From Nocardia panacis (lineage in GTDB: Bacteria > Actinomycetota > Actinomycetes > Mycobacteriales > Mycobacteriaceae): a stretch of 64,000 bases of DNA. Position 1 is the first letter of the stretch, and each line of letters opens with the position of its first letter. The stretch lies in contig NZ_QZFU01000015.1 in NCBI RefSeq assembly GCF_003598715.1, forward strand, positions 1-64,000, read 5' to 3'. Both the position numbers and the translations under genes were made by a program. This document shows positions 1 through 10,755 of this stretch, one piece after another. Under the pieces are notes generated by a model. It searched no databases and was not told the DNA's origin. It was given only the letters and a program-made list of their open reading frames with translations.

Positions 1-129
1 GAGCGGTTTGTCTTGGCGGACAAGATCTCTCTACCAGTAGTTCCGCTGTCCTACTCTCATGCCCCCACGCGCACGACAACACGATCCACTTGACACCCAG
101 CCCAACCCACTAACTGAGCGGCATTGGCC

Positions 130-720
130 CTAGGTGTATTCGTTGACCAGGATCGCCCAGGTGCCCGGTGCCAACGCCTCGAAGACGTGCGGCAGATCGC
201 CCGGATACTGCACGTAGTCGCCGGGTCGCAGTTCGACCGGTTCGGCGGCGAGGCCCGCCATGGCGCGCCCTTCGGCCAACATCACGTGTTCGACCACGCC
301 CGCCATGTGGGGCTGAGAGCGATGCGGCTGACCGGGTTCGGCGGTGACCCGGAAGATGTCGCGGCGCGAACTCGGCAGACCGGCGGCCAGTAGCGCCACC
401 TGATAGTGCGAGACGGCGGCCGAGACCACCTGACCTTCCCCAGCGCGGATCACGTGCACGCTGGGTCGCGGCGGATCGAGCAGCCGGGAGAACGGGATGT
501 CCAGGGCCACGCAGAGCGCCCACAGGGTTTCGATGCTGGGATTGCCGCCACCCGACTCCAACTGGGACAGCGTGGATTTCGCGATTCCGGCGCGTGCGGC
601 CAACTCGCTGAGGGAGAGGGCGGCACGGGTGCGTTCCCGGCGCAGCGCGGCGGCGACGACCTCTCTGGGGCCGGGTTGGGCGGCCCGGCCCGACACATCC
701 TTGCGCACACGCACTCCCAT
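130..720 (-). CDS. XRE-family regulator with C-terminal cupin domain
   Basis: A 196-residue DNA-binding regulator. Residues about 20-75 form a classical HTH (motif LSELAARAGIAKSTLSQLE). Residues about 115-195 look like a single-domain cupin, with QPHMAGVVEH followed by ELRPGDYVQYPGDLPHVF. This HTH-cupin layout is common in regulators that sense small metabolites or amino acids. I chose the ATG at 720 because the HTH follows closely. The same frame stays open to 870 but would then overlap azlC. It is transcribed divergently from azlCD with about 50 bp between them, so it probably controls that exporter. The ligand cannot be read from the sequence. Confidence 0.85.
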   Translation of the reverse strand: MGVRVRKDVSGRAAQPGPREVVAAALRRERTRAALSLSELAARAGIAKSTLSQLESGGGNPSIETLWALCVALDIPFSRLLDPPRPSVHVIRAGEGQVVSAAVSHYQVALLAAGLPSSRRDIFRVTAEPGQPHRSQPHMAGVVEHVMLAEGRAMAGLAAEPVELRPGDYVQYPGDLPHVFEALAPGTWAILVNEYT

Positions 721-769
721 CCTGTGATAAACCGCACACAAGAAAACCATATTGACTCGGCGGCCCGCC

Positions 770-1558
770 ATGTTCACCATAAAATACGTGCGTTCGATAT
801 GGCGAACACTTGGTAAGGACACGATCACCGGCATAGCGGGCGTACTGCTCGCGGTCGGTGTCATCGGCATCTCCTACGGCGCGACGGCCGTCGCCTCCGG
901 ACTGCCCTTCTGGCTGCCGATCGTGCTGGGCTGCATCGTGCTGGCGGGTGGCGCGGAATTCCTGTTCATCGGGATCATCGCCACTGGCGGCAGCCCGATC
1001 GCGGCGGCGCTGGCCGGGCTGCTGGTCAATGCCAGGCACCTACCGTATGGGTTATCCGTGCCGGAGGTGGTCGGCACCGGTTGGCGTCGACCGATCGGCC
1101 TCCACGTGATGAACGACGAGGCCGTCGCCGTCGCACTGGCCCAACCCGATCAGGAGCGCAAGCGCGCCGCGTACTGGCTGTGCGGACTCGGGGTCGGCGT
1201 GGTCTGGCCCGGCGGGGCCGCGCTCGGCGCACTCATCGGGTCGATCGTGCCCGATACCGGGGCGTTCGGACTGGACGCGGTCTTCCCTGCCGTGCTGCTC
1301 GCACTGGTCATTCCGGCCTTCCGTGATCGAATCACGTTGCGGGCGGCACTGTTCGGCGCGGTCGCGGCGCTGGCCACCGCACCCTTCGTCCCCGCGGGAC
1401 TGCCGGTGCTGTTCGCCCTCTCGGGCCTGCTCGTCGCGGCATGGGAGCTCGCACGCCCGCGGTGTTTGTTTTCGCGGCCTCCCGGCGGCCTACGTGGTCA
1501 CACTCCGCTACCTCCTCCGGCCGCGGCGCTCGGCCGCGGCGAGTCATCGACAGGGTGA
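770..1558 (+). CDS. azlC: AzlC-family branched-chain amino acid exporter subunit
   Basis: A polytopic membrane protein of 262 residues, the large subunit of the AzlCD exporter. AzlC family marks are the early GITGIAGVLLAVGVIGISYG-like helix, the segment ALAGLLVNARHLPYGLS (family signature N-x-R-H) and a series of Gly/Ala-rich helices. I used the ATG at 770; an in-frame TTG at 752 is possible. The last 35 or so residues are Arg/Pro-rich and not membrane-like, which is odd for the family and may reflect an old frameshift near 1460. The azlD gene begins 7 nt downstream, so the two are co-transcribed. Confidence 0.85.
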   Translation: MFTIKYVRSIWRTLGKDTITGIAGVLLAVGVIGISYGATAVASGLPFWLPIVLGCIVLAGGAEFLFIGIIATGGSPIAAALAGLLVNARHLPYGLSVPEVVGTGWRRPIGLHVMNDEAVAVALAQPDQERKRAAYWLCGLGVGVVWPGGAALGALIGSIVPDTGAFGLDAVFPAVLLALVIPAFRDRITLRAALFGAVAALATAPFVPAGLPVLFALSGLLVAAWELARPRCLFSRPPGGLRGHTPLPPPAAALGRGESSTG

Positions 1559-1565
1559 CGGTCGG

Positions 1566-1877
1566 ATGATGCTCGCAGTGGGCATGATCGCCCTCAGCCT
1601 AGGCACCTACGCGTTCCGCTGGGCCGGTCCGGCACTGCGGGACCGGATTCGATTCCCGCAACGGGCGGTGCGCCTCTTGGAGATCGGCGCGACCGTGCTG
1701 CTCACCGCCTTGGTCGCGGTGACGGCGATCCCGGCGGGCACCGGGAAATTCGGCTTCGCGCTCCCGGCGGGCGTCCTCGTCGCGGCCGTGCTGGCCTGGC
1801 GCAAGGCACCGCTGCTTGCCGTCATCGTCGCGGCGGCGGCGACCACCGCCGTACTACGGCTGTGCGGGGTAGCTTGA
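1566..1877 (+). CDS. azlD: AzlD-family branched-chain amino acid exporter small subunit
   Basis: A 103-residue small membrane protein of four predicted helices, the usual size of AzlD. The sequence begins MMLAVGMIALSLGTYAFRWAGP, with the conserved Tyr-Arg after the first helix, and ends in an Ala/Val-rich helix. It lies directly after azlC. Together they form the exporter for branched-chain or related amino acids. The start at 1566 is the first ATG of a double ATG. Its 3' end overlaps the end of the convergent small secreted protein gene by 24 nt. Confidence 0.85.
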   Translation: MMLAVGMIALSLGTYAFRWAGPALRDRIRFPQRAVRLLEIGATVLLTALVAVTAIPAGTGKFGFALPAGVLVAAVLAWRKAPLLAVIVAAAATTAVLRLCGVA

Positions 1878-2075
1878 GGTTTCGTCGGTAGGGACGGTGA
1901 TCTGGCGGCTCCGATCCGGGCAACCCGGCAGATCCCGACCCACCGTGTAGTGCCCAAGCACGCACACCAGATCATTTGTGCCGGAACTCGATCCGGTGGG
2001 CGCGTCGGCCCGCGCCACCGCGGCCGAACCCAAGACCATCGCGACCACCGCCACAACCCACGCCACTACCCGCAT
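1854..2075 (-). CDS. Small secreted protein, function unknown
   Basis: A 73-residue protein. It has a signal peptide: MR, a hydrophobic run VVAWVVAVVAMVLGSAAV, then an Ala-rich cleavage site near ARA-DA. The mature part is about 47 residues and has two Cys, in LVCVLGHY and LPGCPDRS, which could form one disulfide outside the cell. I chose the start at 2075 because it places the signal peptide at the N-terminus; the frame is open to 2171. A second small secreted two-Cys protein lies just upstream on the same strand. I do not recognise the family. Confidence 0.7.
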   Translation of the reverse strand: MRVVAWVVAVVAMVLGSAAVARADAPTGSSSGTNDLVCVLGHYTVGRDLPGCPDRSRQITVPTDETSSYPAQP

Positions 2076-2161
2076 GCCCGCACCTTTCCACGCCTCCGGC
2101 GATATCGTAGCTGCCCGCCGAAGCCGCTGCCAGGCAACCGGTTTGGTGTTTCGCGCCGCCG

Positions 2162-2395
2162 TCAGCCCCACGGTCCGCAGGAATCCGGCTCCACCTGGCG
2201 CTGCATGGTCTTCAACAGGCAGATGATGCTGCGCACCAGGCTGGAACTGCCCGAGGTGGAGCCGGTGCCGGGCGTCCCGTACTGGGAACTGCCCGCCCCG
2301 CCGCTACCGGTATCGGCGGCGGCGACCGGGGCCAGGGCCGTCAGCGCGAATGCCAGGGCGAACACCCCGGCCGAGATGGTCTGTCGCATACGCAT
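2162..2395 (-). CDS. Small secreted protein, function unknown
   Basis: A 77-residue protein with a clear Sec signal peptide (MRMRQTISAGVFALAFALTA, cleavage near VAA-ADT). A Gly/Ser/Thr-rich linker follows, then a short C-terminal region with two Cys (IICLL and PDSCG). It resembles the preceding-strand neighbour at 1854-2075 only in layout: signal peptide, short mature chain, two Cys. The pair probably forms one transcription unit, with 86 bp between the stop of this gene and the start of the next. No family is recognised. Confidence 0.7.
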   Translation of the reverse strand: MRMRQTISAGVFALAFALTALAPVAAADTGSGGAGSSQYGTPGTGSTSGSSSLVRSIICLLKTMQRQVEPDSCGPWG

Positions 2396-2508
2396 TGAAT
2401 TGTCTCCCTTCGGGTCTCGGAACGGCAGGCCATAACCTACCGATCCGCACCCAGCCCGGAGTCTAGTGCGCGCGAACGCGCGCGGATGGGTTTCTCGACC
2501 CCGCGACC

Positions 2509-3162
2509 TCAGTTCGCCAGCAGGGGAATCCCGCCACCGAGCCGCCGCGCCACCGAACCGAAACGCGCGTCGAGCCGCAACCAGGTCCGGGTGGCACGCA
2601 CCCGCACCATCTCCGCGGACCCGATGCGCTCGGGCCGGGCGGCGTGCGGAATGAAATCCATGGCGGTGAGTGCGAACACGACGCGCATGGGCACCGCGAC
2701 ACCGGCTCCGGCGCCGGAGACGGTGAGCACCGGCTGATCCAGCAGCGCGACAGGCGGGCCGTGGCCGCCCTGCTCCTTGGCCAGCCGCGCACCCTGCTCG
2801 GCCAGGTCGACCAGGGTGCGCGCGGGCACATCGTCCACATGGGTGAACCCCTCGACCGGCGGCAACGCACCCCGCCAGGCCGAATCCATCGAATAGCCCA
2901 GTTCGACCGGGCCGTCGGCCGGCAGCCCGGCCAGCAGCACATCCGCCCCCACCGTGACATCGTCGACACCGAGCCCGGCATCGACCGTACGCATGGCCAG
3001 CGTCTCGAAACCCGTTGCCACCCAGGCCGCGACCTGCCGATCGCCGCGGCGGCGCAAACGCACCACCGCGGCGGGATCCAACCGCACCGCGCGACTGAGG
3101 AAGGTCGCCAGATTCTCCCGTTCGGCCCGATCCGGGAATTCCAGCACCCGCCGCTCCGTCAC
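2509..3162 (-). CDS. Conserved hypothetical protein of the gdh locus (Rv2474c-like)
   Basis: A 217-residue soluble protein with no signal peptide. It begins MTERRVLEFPDRAERENLATFLSR and ends in a basic, Gly-rich tail. It lies 7 nt after the thioesterase gene, so it is the last gene of the ettA/gdh-oriented block. By position and length it matches the uncharacterised M. tuberculosis protein Rv2474c (from memory, 217 residues). I see no catalytic motif, so no function is assigned. Confidence 0.8.
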   Translation of the reverse strand: MTERRVLEFPDRAERENLATFLSRAVRLDPAAVVRLRRRGDRQVAAWVATGFETLAMRTVDAGLGVDDVTVGADVLLAGLPADGPVELGYSMDSAWRGALPPVEGFTHVDDVPARTLVDLAEQGARLAKEQGGHGPPVALLDQPVLTVSGAGAGVAVPMRVVFALTAMDFIPHAARPERIGSAEMVRVRATRTWLRLDARFGSVARRLGGGIPLLAN

Positions 3163-3169
3163 GCCGACC

Positions 3170-3646
3170 TCAGTCCTGCAACCATTCGCTCAGATAGTCG
3201 CGCTCGGCCTCCGTCAGCCTGCGCAGTCGCTGAGTCCGGATATCGAACGCCGCCATCTGTGTGGAGGCCAGCACGGCGGGCGGCGAATCCGGGGCCGCGC
3301 CATTGGCGCGCACCTCATAGCCGACGGTGAAATCCACCGCCCGCACCTGCTCGATCCACATGGCGATATCGAGCGGAGTGTCCTCGTGCCGCAACTGCCC
3401 GCGATAACGGACGTGCAGGTCGGCCAGTACACAGCCGTCCCGCAGCGGCGCGGTGGGACAGCCGTCCCCGAACAGCCACGGAATGCGCGCCTCCTCCAGC
3501 AGCGTGACCATGCGGGCGTGATTGACGTGCTGGAACACGTCCATATCCGACCACCTGACCTCGACCTTGGCATGGAAGCGCTTGGGCAGCACGGCACTAC
3601 CGCCGTGCGCCGACCCGCGGCCGTTCAGTGAACCGGCATCCGTCAA
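3170..3646 (-). CDS. Acyl-CoA thioesterase, hotdog fold (4HBT/FadM-like)
   Basis: A 158-residue hotdog-fold thioesterase predicted to hydrolyse acyl-CoA in the cytosol. The diagnostic segment is VRWSDMDVFQHVNHARMVTLLEEAR, where the Asp in DMD is the usual catalytic residue and HVNH is conserved. A second family block is LHVRYRGQLRHEDT. The start is a TTG at 3646 that overlaps the gdh stop (TTGA), so translation is probably coupled to gdh. It is the counterpart of mycobacterial Rv2475c, next to NAD-GDH. Its physiological substrate is unknown. Confidence 0.88.
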   Translation of the reverse strand: MTDAGSLNGRGSAHGGSAVLPKRFHAKVEVRWSDMDVFQHVNHARMVTLLEEARIPWLFGDGCPTAPLRDGCVLADLHVRYRGQLRHEDTPLDIAMWIEQVRAVDFTVGYEVRANGAAPDSPPAVLASTQMAAFDIRTQRLRRLTEAERDYLSEWLQD

Positions 3647-6600
3647 CGTGGTACCTCCGACTGCGCGCCCACCCCGCTCACCATGCTGCGCACCTGCCGC
3701 GCCGCGACCGACAGCGTGGCGAGATCGTGGGTTCCGGACTCGAACAACTCCGACAGCGCCGCGCGGGCACGCCCGAGCCGCGACTGGTTCTTCGATTCCC
3801 AGTATGCAATCTTCTCGTCGGCCGTCTCCTCCGGGTCGCCCGCGGAGAGCACGTCGAGGGTCAGCGAGCGCAGCGATCCGTACATATCGTCGCGCAGCGC
3901 CAACCGGGCCAGCGAATGCCAGCGATCCCCGCGCTCGAGGTGGCTGACCGCCTCCAGCAGCCAATCGATCTTCAGGTGCTCGTTGAGCGCGTAGTACAGC
4001 GCGCCCACCTCGTCGCCGGAGCGATCGGTGATATCGGCGATATCCAGCACATCCAGCAGCGGGAACAGGTTGAGCAGGCCGAACACCTCGGTGGCCAATT
4101 CGGGCGGCGCGCCCTTGGCGATCAATTCGGCGGACTGATCGGTCAGCGTCGAGACATGGTGTCCGCGCAGCCAACCGGGCACCTTCGGTGCCAGTTCGCG
4201 CACGCCGCGACTGTAGCGGTTGATCTCCGCGCCGACCGCGATGGGCTGCGGGCGGTTGGACAGCAGCCAGCGCGAGGCGCGATCCAGCGTCCGCTTGGTC
4301 TCCAACTCCAGCAGATCGCGCACCACTGTGGCGGTATCCGCACCGCGAATCCGATCCCACATGGCGTGCAGGCCGAAGATCTCGGTGGCCGCCGCGAACG
4401 CGCGCACCGCATCGGTGGTGGACGCGCCGATCTCCTCGGCCAGTCGATGCGGGTAGGTGATGCCGCCGAAATCCACCATCTCATTGACGATCATGGTGGT
4501 GACGATCTCGCGCCGCAGCCGGTGCCGCTTGATGGCCGGGGCGAAGCGCTCGCGCAGCGGTGTCGGGAAGTACTGCGGCAGCCTGTTGGAGAAGTAGGCG
4601 CTATCGGGCAGATCGGTGGCCAGCAGATCCGATTTCAGCGAAAGCTTCACGTGCGCCATGAGATTCGCCAACTCCGGCGAGGCCAGGCCGGTGCCCTCCT
4701 CGGCGCGGCGATTCATTTCCGCGTCCGAAGGCAGTGCCTCGATCTCCCGGTCCAGACCGCGCCGCTGCACCAGATCGTCGATGACACGCTGATGGACATT
4801 CAGCATGGCGGGGGCATCGGTGCGCGAGACGCCCATGAGGAAGTTCTGGTTGATGTTGTCCCGCAATACCAAATGTGAGACTTCGTCGGTCATCGAGGCC
4901 AGCAACGGATTGCGCTCCACCTCCGACAAACCACCACTGGAAACCACACCATCGAGGAGGACCTTGATATTCACCTCGTGATCCGAGCAATCCACACCCG
5001 CCGAATTGTCCAGCGCATCGGTGTTCATCTTCCCGCCGTTGCGGCAGAACTCGATCCGACCCAACGCCGTCGCACCCAGATTCCCGCCCTCACCAACAAC
5101 CTTCACCCGCAACTGATCACCATTCACACGGACACTGTCGTTCGACTTGTCCCCCACCTCCGCGTTCGATTCGGTCGACGCCTTGATATACGTCCCGATA
5201 CCGCCATTCCACAACAACCCCACCGGAGCCAACAGAATCGCCCGCACCAACTCCGGCGGCGCCAACGCCGTCACCCCATCCGCGAGACCCAACGCCCGAC
5301 GCACCTGCGGCGAGATCGGCACCGACTTCACCGTCTTGTCGAACACACCACCACCCGCACTGATCAACGACGTGTCGTAATCCGCCCACGACGAACGCGG
5401 CAACCCGAACATCCGCTCCCGCTCCCGGAACGACACCGCCGCATCGGGATCCGGATCCAAGAAGATGTGCCGGTGATCGAACGCCGCCACCAACCTGATG
5501 TGCTCCGACAACAACATCCCATTGCCGAACACATCACCCGACATGTCACCCACACCGACCACAGTGAAATCGGTTGTCTGGGTATCGATCCCGAGCTCGA
5601 GGAAGTGACGCTTCACCGACTCCCACGCACCCTTGGCAGTGATACCCATCGCCTTGTGGTCATACCCCGCCGAACCACCCGACGCGAACGCATCACCCAA
5701 CCAGAACCCGTACCGATTCGCCACATCATTCGCGATATCGGAGAACGTCGCCGTCCCCTTATCCGCCGCCACCACCAAATACGTGTCGTCACCGTCATGA
5801 CGAACAACCCGCTCCGGCGCGACAACGTTCCCGGACACCCGATCCACATTGTCGGTCACATCCAACAAACCCGACACGAACGTCCGATAGCACTCCACGC
5901 CCTCGGCGCCCAACGCCTGACGATCCACCCCCGGATCACCGGTCGCCGCGGGCGGCCGCTTCACCACGAACCCGCCCTTCGCGCCCACCGGCACGATCAC
6001 CGCGTTCTTGACCGCCTGCGCCTTCACCAAACCGAGCACCTCGGTCCGGAAATCCTCCAAACGATCCGACCAGCGCAACCCACCCCGCGCCACCGACCCG
6101 AACCGCAGATGCACACCCTCCACCCGAGGCGAGTACACGAAGATCTCGAACAGCGGACGCGGACGCGGCAATTCCGCGATCTCCCTCGGCTCCACCTTCA
6201 CCGAGATGTACGGCCGGGCATTCCCCTCGGCATCGGCGACGTAGTAGTTGGTCCGCAGGGTCGCCTTGATCAGCCCGAGCATGGCACGCAGGATGCGGTC
6301 CGCGTCGAGGCTGACCACCTCATCGACGCGGGCACGCAACTGCGACTCCAGTTCGGCGGCCTGCGCCTGTGCGTGGGTGTCCGGATCGAAACGAGCGGCG
6401 AACAGGTCGACCAGGAGTCCGGCGATATCCGGATAGGTGAGCAGCACCCGCGCGATATTGGCCTGGCTGTACGGAAAATCGGCCTGCTGCAAGTACTTCG
6501 CGTAGGTGCGCAGGACCGCGACCGAGCGCCAAGGCAGTCGGGCGCGCAGCACCAGTTCATTGAGGCCGTCCGCCTCGGCGCGGTCGTACCAGACCGCCTC

Positions 6601-8580
6601 GAAGGCCGCGGTGAAGCGCTCGCGCAGGCCGCGCACCTCCTCCGCCAGGGCGTGCGCGCGCACGGAGGTCTCGAGCAGTTCGGCGTCCAGGTCCCGGTCC
6701 AGTGCGCTGCGCAGCAGTTCGGGGCGGGCCAGCAGGCCGAAGTCGTAGATCCAGCGCTCGACTGTCGGCGCGCCGGGGACGGTGGCCACCTCGAGCCGGT
6801 ACGGACGCTCGTCGACCACCTCGACGCCGAGGCTCTGCAGCACGGGCAGCACCTGGCTCAGCGAGACGCCGGTGCCGCCGATGTAGAGGGTGAAGCGCCA
6901 GGATCCCGGCGCGGAATCCGGTCTGCGGTAGAGGTACTGGTCGATCGCACCCTCGGCCAGACGTTCCAGCCGGACGATATCGAGCAGTGCGCGGCCGGGC
7001 GCGAAATCGTGCTTGTAGCCCTCCGGGAAGGCCTCGCCGTACCGCTCGACCACGCCGGGATCGAGGACCGAGGAGTTGCTGACCTCGTCGGCGAGGTGGT
7101 CCTCCCAGGTGCGGCTGGCCTCGGCGAGCAGCGACTGGATGCGAACCCGGTTCGCCTCGGAGGTGTCGGCGGTGGCCGAGGCGTAGCGCGGTGCGCCGTG
7201 ATCCGCCTCCGGCATGCGCACGGTGAAGTAGACGCTGGCCAGTTCGCTCTCACTGACCCGCGCCGAATAGTCGATCGAATTGCCGCCCAGCTCGCGCACC
7301 AGGATGTCCTGCATCTCGAGCCGCACCCTGGTGGTGTACCTGTCGCGCGGCAGGTACACCATGCAGGCCACGAAGCGGCCGTAGCCGTCCGAGCGCATGA
7401 AAAGCCTTACCTGGCGGCGCAATCCGACACTGAGCACGGCCGCGGCGGTGCGGCGCATGGTGTCGGCGTCGGAGGAGAACAGCTCGGTGCGCGGGAAGGA
7501 CTGGATGACCTCCAGCATGGCCTGACCGGAGAAGGACTCCAGGTCGAAGCCGCTCTCCTCGATCACGGCGCGAACCCGGCGCTCGATCATCGGGATGTCG
7601 AGCACGTTCTCGTGCACGGCGGAGACGGTGAATACACCGAGAAACAGATGTTCGCCGATGATGGCGCCCGCGTCGTCGACATCGGCGACGCCGATGAAGT
7701 ACGGGAATACCGAGCGATACACCGTCGCGGGCACCAGGCCCTGGGTGAGCACCAGCAGCGGGCGGTCGCCGCCATTGATCGGCACCCGGAAGTCGGTGCC
7801 GACTCCGGGCCGCAGCACGCCGAGGCAGGTGCCCGGCATGGCATTGGAAGTCTCCTGGCCCTGTTCGGTGGCCAGGCGGTAGCGCGCGTAGCCCAGGAAG
7901 GTGAAGTTCCCACTCGCCAACCAGCGCAACAGATTCGCCGTATCGACCAGATCGTCGACCACGAACGGGGATGTCCCCGATTTCGCGCTGAGTTCCAGGT
8001 CGTCGGCCAGTTGGCGCTGCACCGCCTTGATGGCCTCGGTATCGCCGATGACCTGGCGCACATCGGCCACCACATCGGGCATGGCCGCGGCGACCTTGTC
8101 GAGCAGGGCCTTGCTGGTGGACGGGTGCAGTTGTACGTGCATCCACGATTCACGCAGCCCGGCATTGCCGTTGTTCTCCACCTCATGGGCGGCGGCGGAG
8201 GTGAGCAGTCCGGTGTCGTCGCGCTCGACCTCGAAGATCGGGTGGATCACCTCGGTGATGCTGACCCCGATGCGGGTCAGCGAGGAGGTGATCGATTCGA
8301 CGAGCAGCGGCATATCGTCGGTGACGAGCTGCACGGCCGCACCGAGGCCGGAGCCGTCATCGGGGTGGTAGACGCGGACCAGTGCCCGCCCCTCTTGCCG
8401 GTACATGGCCAGTTCCAGGTGCCGCCGGAAGATTTGAGTGATTCCGGTGATCGCACAGTCCACATCGCCCGCGTCGACGTGGCGGAAATACGCTTCCTCG
8501 AGCATCGCGAGTTCGCCGCGCAGCGTCTGCGGCAGACTCGCGGCCCACGCCGCACTGGACAATTCGGACGAGACCGTCAT
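3643..8580 (-). CDS. gdh: NAD-specific glutamate dehydrogenase, giant (L-type) class
   Basis: A 1645-residue enzyme converting glutamate to 2-oxoglutarate and ammonium with NAD. The length fits the large 180-kDa class found in mycobacteria and streptomycetes. The N-terminal half carries regulatory ACT-like regions. The catalytic core lies roughly at residues 790-1210, with FGSVARGGLRWSDR and KAQAVKNAVIVPVGAKGGF (substrate Lys residues), then the Rossmann region around VVGVGDMSGDVFGNGM. I chose the ATG at 8580, with AGGAG 10 nt upstream; the frame is open to 8826. Codons between about 4920 and 6240 differ sharply from the flanks (see findings). In mycobacteria this enzyme is controlled by the GarA protein; no garA is visible here. 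Confidence 0.95.
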   Translation of the reverse strand: MTVSSELSSAAWAASLPQTLRGELAMLEEAYFRHVDAGDVDCAITGITQIFRRHLELAMYRQEGRALVRVYHPDDGSGLGAAVQLVTDDMPLLVESITSSLTRIGVSITEVIHPIFEVERDDTGLLTSAAAHEVENNGNAGLRESWMHVQLHPSTSKALLDKVAAAMPDVVADVRQVIGDTEAIKAVQRQLADDLELSAKSGTSPFVVDDLVDTANLLRWLASGNFTFLGYARYRLATEQGQETSNAMPGTCLGVLRPGVGTDFRVPINGGDRPLLVLTQGLVPATVYRSVFPYFIGVADVDDAGAIIGEHLFLGVFTVSAVHENVLDIPMIERRVRAVIEESGFDLESFSGQAMLEVIQSFPRTELFSSDADTMRRTAAAVLSVGLRRQVRLFMRSDGYGRFVACMVYLPRDRYTTRVRLEMQDILVRELGGNSIDYSARVSESELASVYFTVRMPEADHGAPRYASATADTSEANRVRIQSLLAEASRTWEDHLADEVSNSSVLDPGVVERYGEAFPEGYKHDFAPGRALLDIVRLERLAEGAIDQYLYRRPDSAPGSWRFTLYIGGTGVSLSQVLPVLQSLGVEVVDERPYRLEVATVPGAPTVERWIYDFGLLARPELLRSALDRDLDAELLETSVRAHALAEEVRGLRERFTAAFEAVWYDRAEADGLNELVLRARLPWRSVAVLRTYAKYLQQADFPYSQANIARVLLTYPDIAGLLVDLFAARFDPDTHAQAQAAELESQLRARVDEVVSLDADRILRAMLGLIKATLRTNYYVADAEGNARPYISVKVEPREIAELPRPRPLFEIFVYSPRVEGVHLRFGSVARGGLRWSDRLEDFRTEVLGLVKAQAVKNAVIVPVGAKGGFVVKRPPAATGDPGVDRQALGAEGVECYRTFVSGLLDVTDNVDRVSGNVVAPERVVRHDGDDTYLVVAADKGTATFSDIANDVANRYGFWLGDAFASGGSAGYDHKAMGITAKGAWESVKRHFLELGIDTQTTDFTVVGVGDMSGDVFGNGMLLSEHIRLVAAFDHRHIFLDPDPDAAVSFRERERMFGLPRSSWADYDTSLISAGGGVFDKTVKSVPISPQVRRALGLADGVTALAPPELVRAILLAPVGLLWNGGIGTYIKASTESNAEVGDKSNDSVRVNGDQLRVKVVGEGGNLGATALGRIEFCRNGGKMNTDALDNSAGVDCSDHEVNIKVLLDGVVSSGGLSEVERNPLLASMTDEVSHLVLRDNINQNFLMGVSRTDAPAMLNVHQRVIDDLVQRRGLDREIEALPSDAEMNRRAEEGTGLASPELANLMAHVKLSLKSDLLATDLPDSAYFSNRLPQYFPTPLRERFAPAIKRHRLRREIVTTMIVNEMVDFGGITYPHRLAEEIGASTTDAVRAFAAATEIFGLHAMWDRIRGADTATVVRDLLELETKRTLDRASRWLLSNRPQPIAVGAEINRYSRGVRELAPKVPGWLRGHHVSTLTDQSAELIAKGAPPELATEVFGLLNLFPLLDVLDIADITDRSGDEVGALYYALNEHLKIDWLLEAVSHLERGDRWHSLARLALRDDMYGSLRSLTLDVLSAGDPEETADEKIAYWESKNQSRLGRARAALSELFESGTHDLATLSVAARQVRSMVSGVGAQSEVPR

Positions 8581-8767
8581 TTTTTCGCCTACTCCTCGGA
8601 TATCGGTTCCGTAACAAAGTGACGCCGGTCCGAGAGTAGCTGTGCGCCGAGGGGACGGGGGTGAAAACCCTTCTAAACACGGGTTGTTCACGCAACCGCA
8701 CAAGTCGCCCCACGGTTGCCGAAACCATAGGGTCGGTACGGCGCAGCTACGACCGGACCGCCGAATG

Positions 8768-8902
8768 TCAGGTGGGTGCGCCCTGGGATTCGGGCAGCGG
8801 CAACGGTGTCGCTCCGGTCCAGCCAATCAGCTTCTCGAGGGTGGGTAAAGACCTGTCTGCACCCGATTCGGCCGACCGCACGGACTGCGCCATTGCATCC
8901 AC
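8768..8902 (-). CDS. Possible small protein of 44 residues upstream of gdh
   Basis: A short frame from GTG 8902 (or ATG 8893) to TGA 8768. It reads VDAMAQSVRSAESGADRSL at the start and ends GWTGATPLPLPESQGAPT. Codon third positions are mostly G or C, as in a real gene, and GGTGGAG lies just before the start. It is on the gdh strand, 187 bp upstream of gdh, so it might be a leader gene or an independent small protein. No homology is recognised. The region 8581-9016 otherwise contains only the ettA hairpin. Confidence 0.35.
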   Translation of the reverse strand: MDAMAQSVRSAESGADRSLPTLEKLIGWTGATPLPLPESQGAPT

Positions 8903-8968
8903 CACTCCACCCTAACGAGGTCTACGGCGAAAGCCGTCCCGCCACGAGGGATACCGATGAGTTGGCTT

Positions 8969-9013
8969 CTCGCCCGCAGGGGCGGCGCGCGCTGCGCCGG
9001 CCCTGCGGGCGAG
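8969..9013 (-). terminator. Strong hairpin just after ettA
   Basis: Two perfect 13-bp arms, CTCGCCCGCAGGG at 8969-8981 and its complement at 9001-9013, enclose a 19-nt GC-rich loop that can itself pair. It begins 4 nt past the ettA stop. There is no U-tract, which is common for actinobacterial intrinsic terminators. It probably ends the ssb/ettA transcript before gdh. Confidence 0.7.
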
Positions 9014-9016
9014 CGA

Positions 9017-10693
<1,677 letters not shown>

Positions 10694-10755
10694 ATGCAGC
10701 AGCCTAACGGTGTTGGGATCGGTGAAATAACGCAGAGCCGCCGCCCGGTGCGGGG

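Noticed and set aside
30..66. Sequence resembling the reverse complement of a 5S rRNA 3' end (TCCTACTCTC)
   Set aside because: Only about 16 bases match and the neighbouring bases do not follow 5S rRNA; no 16S or 23S sequence is near.
4978..8622. 1214-residue open frame antisense to gdh
   Set aside because: It is a high-GC shadow frame: very rich in Arg/His/Pro/Gln with no domain, entirely inside the well-supported dehydrogenase gene.
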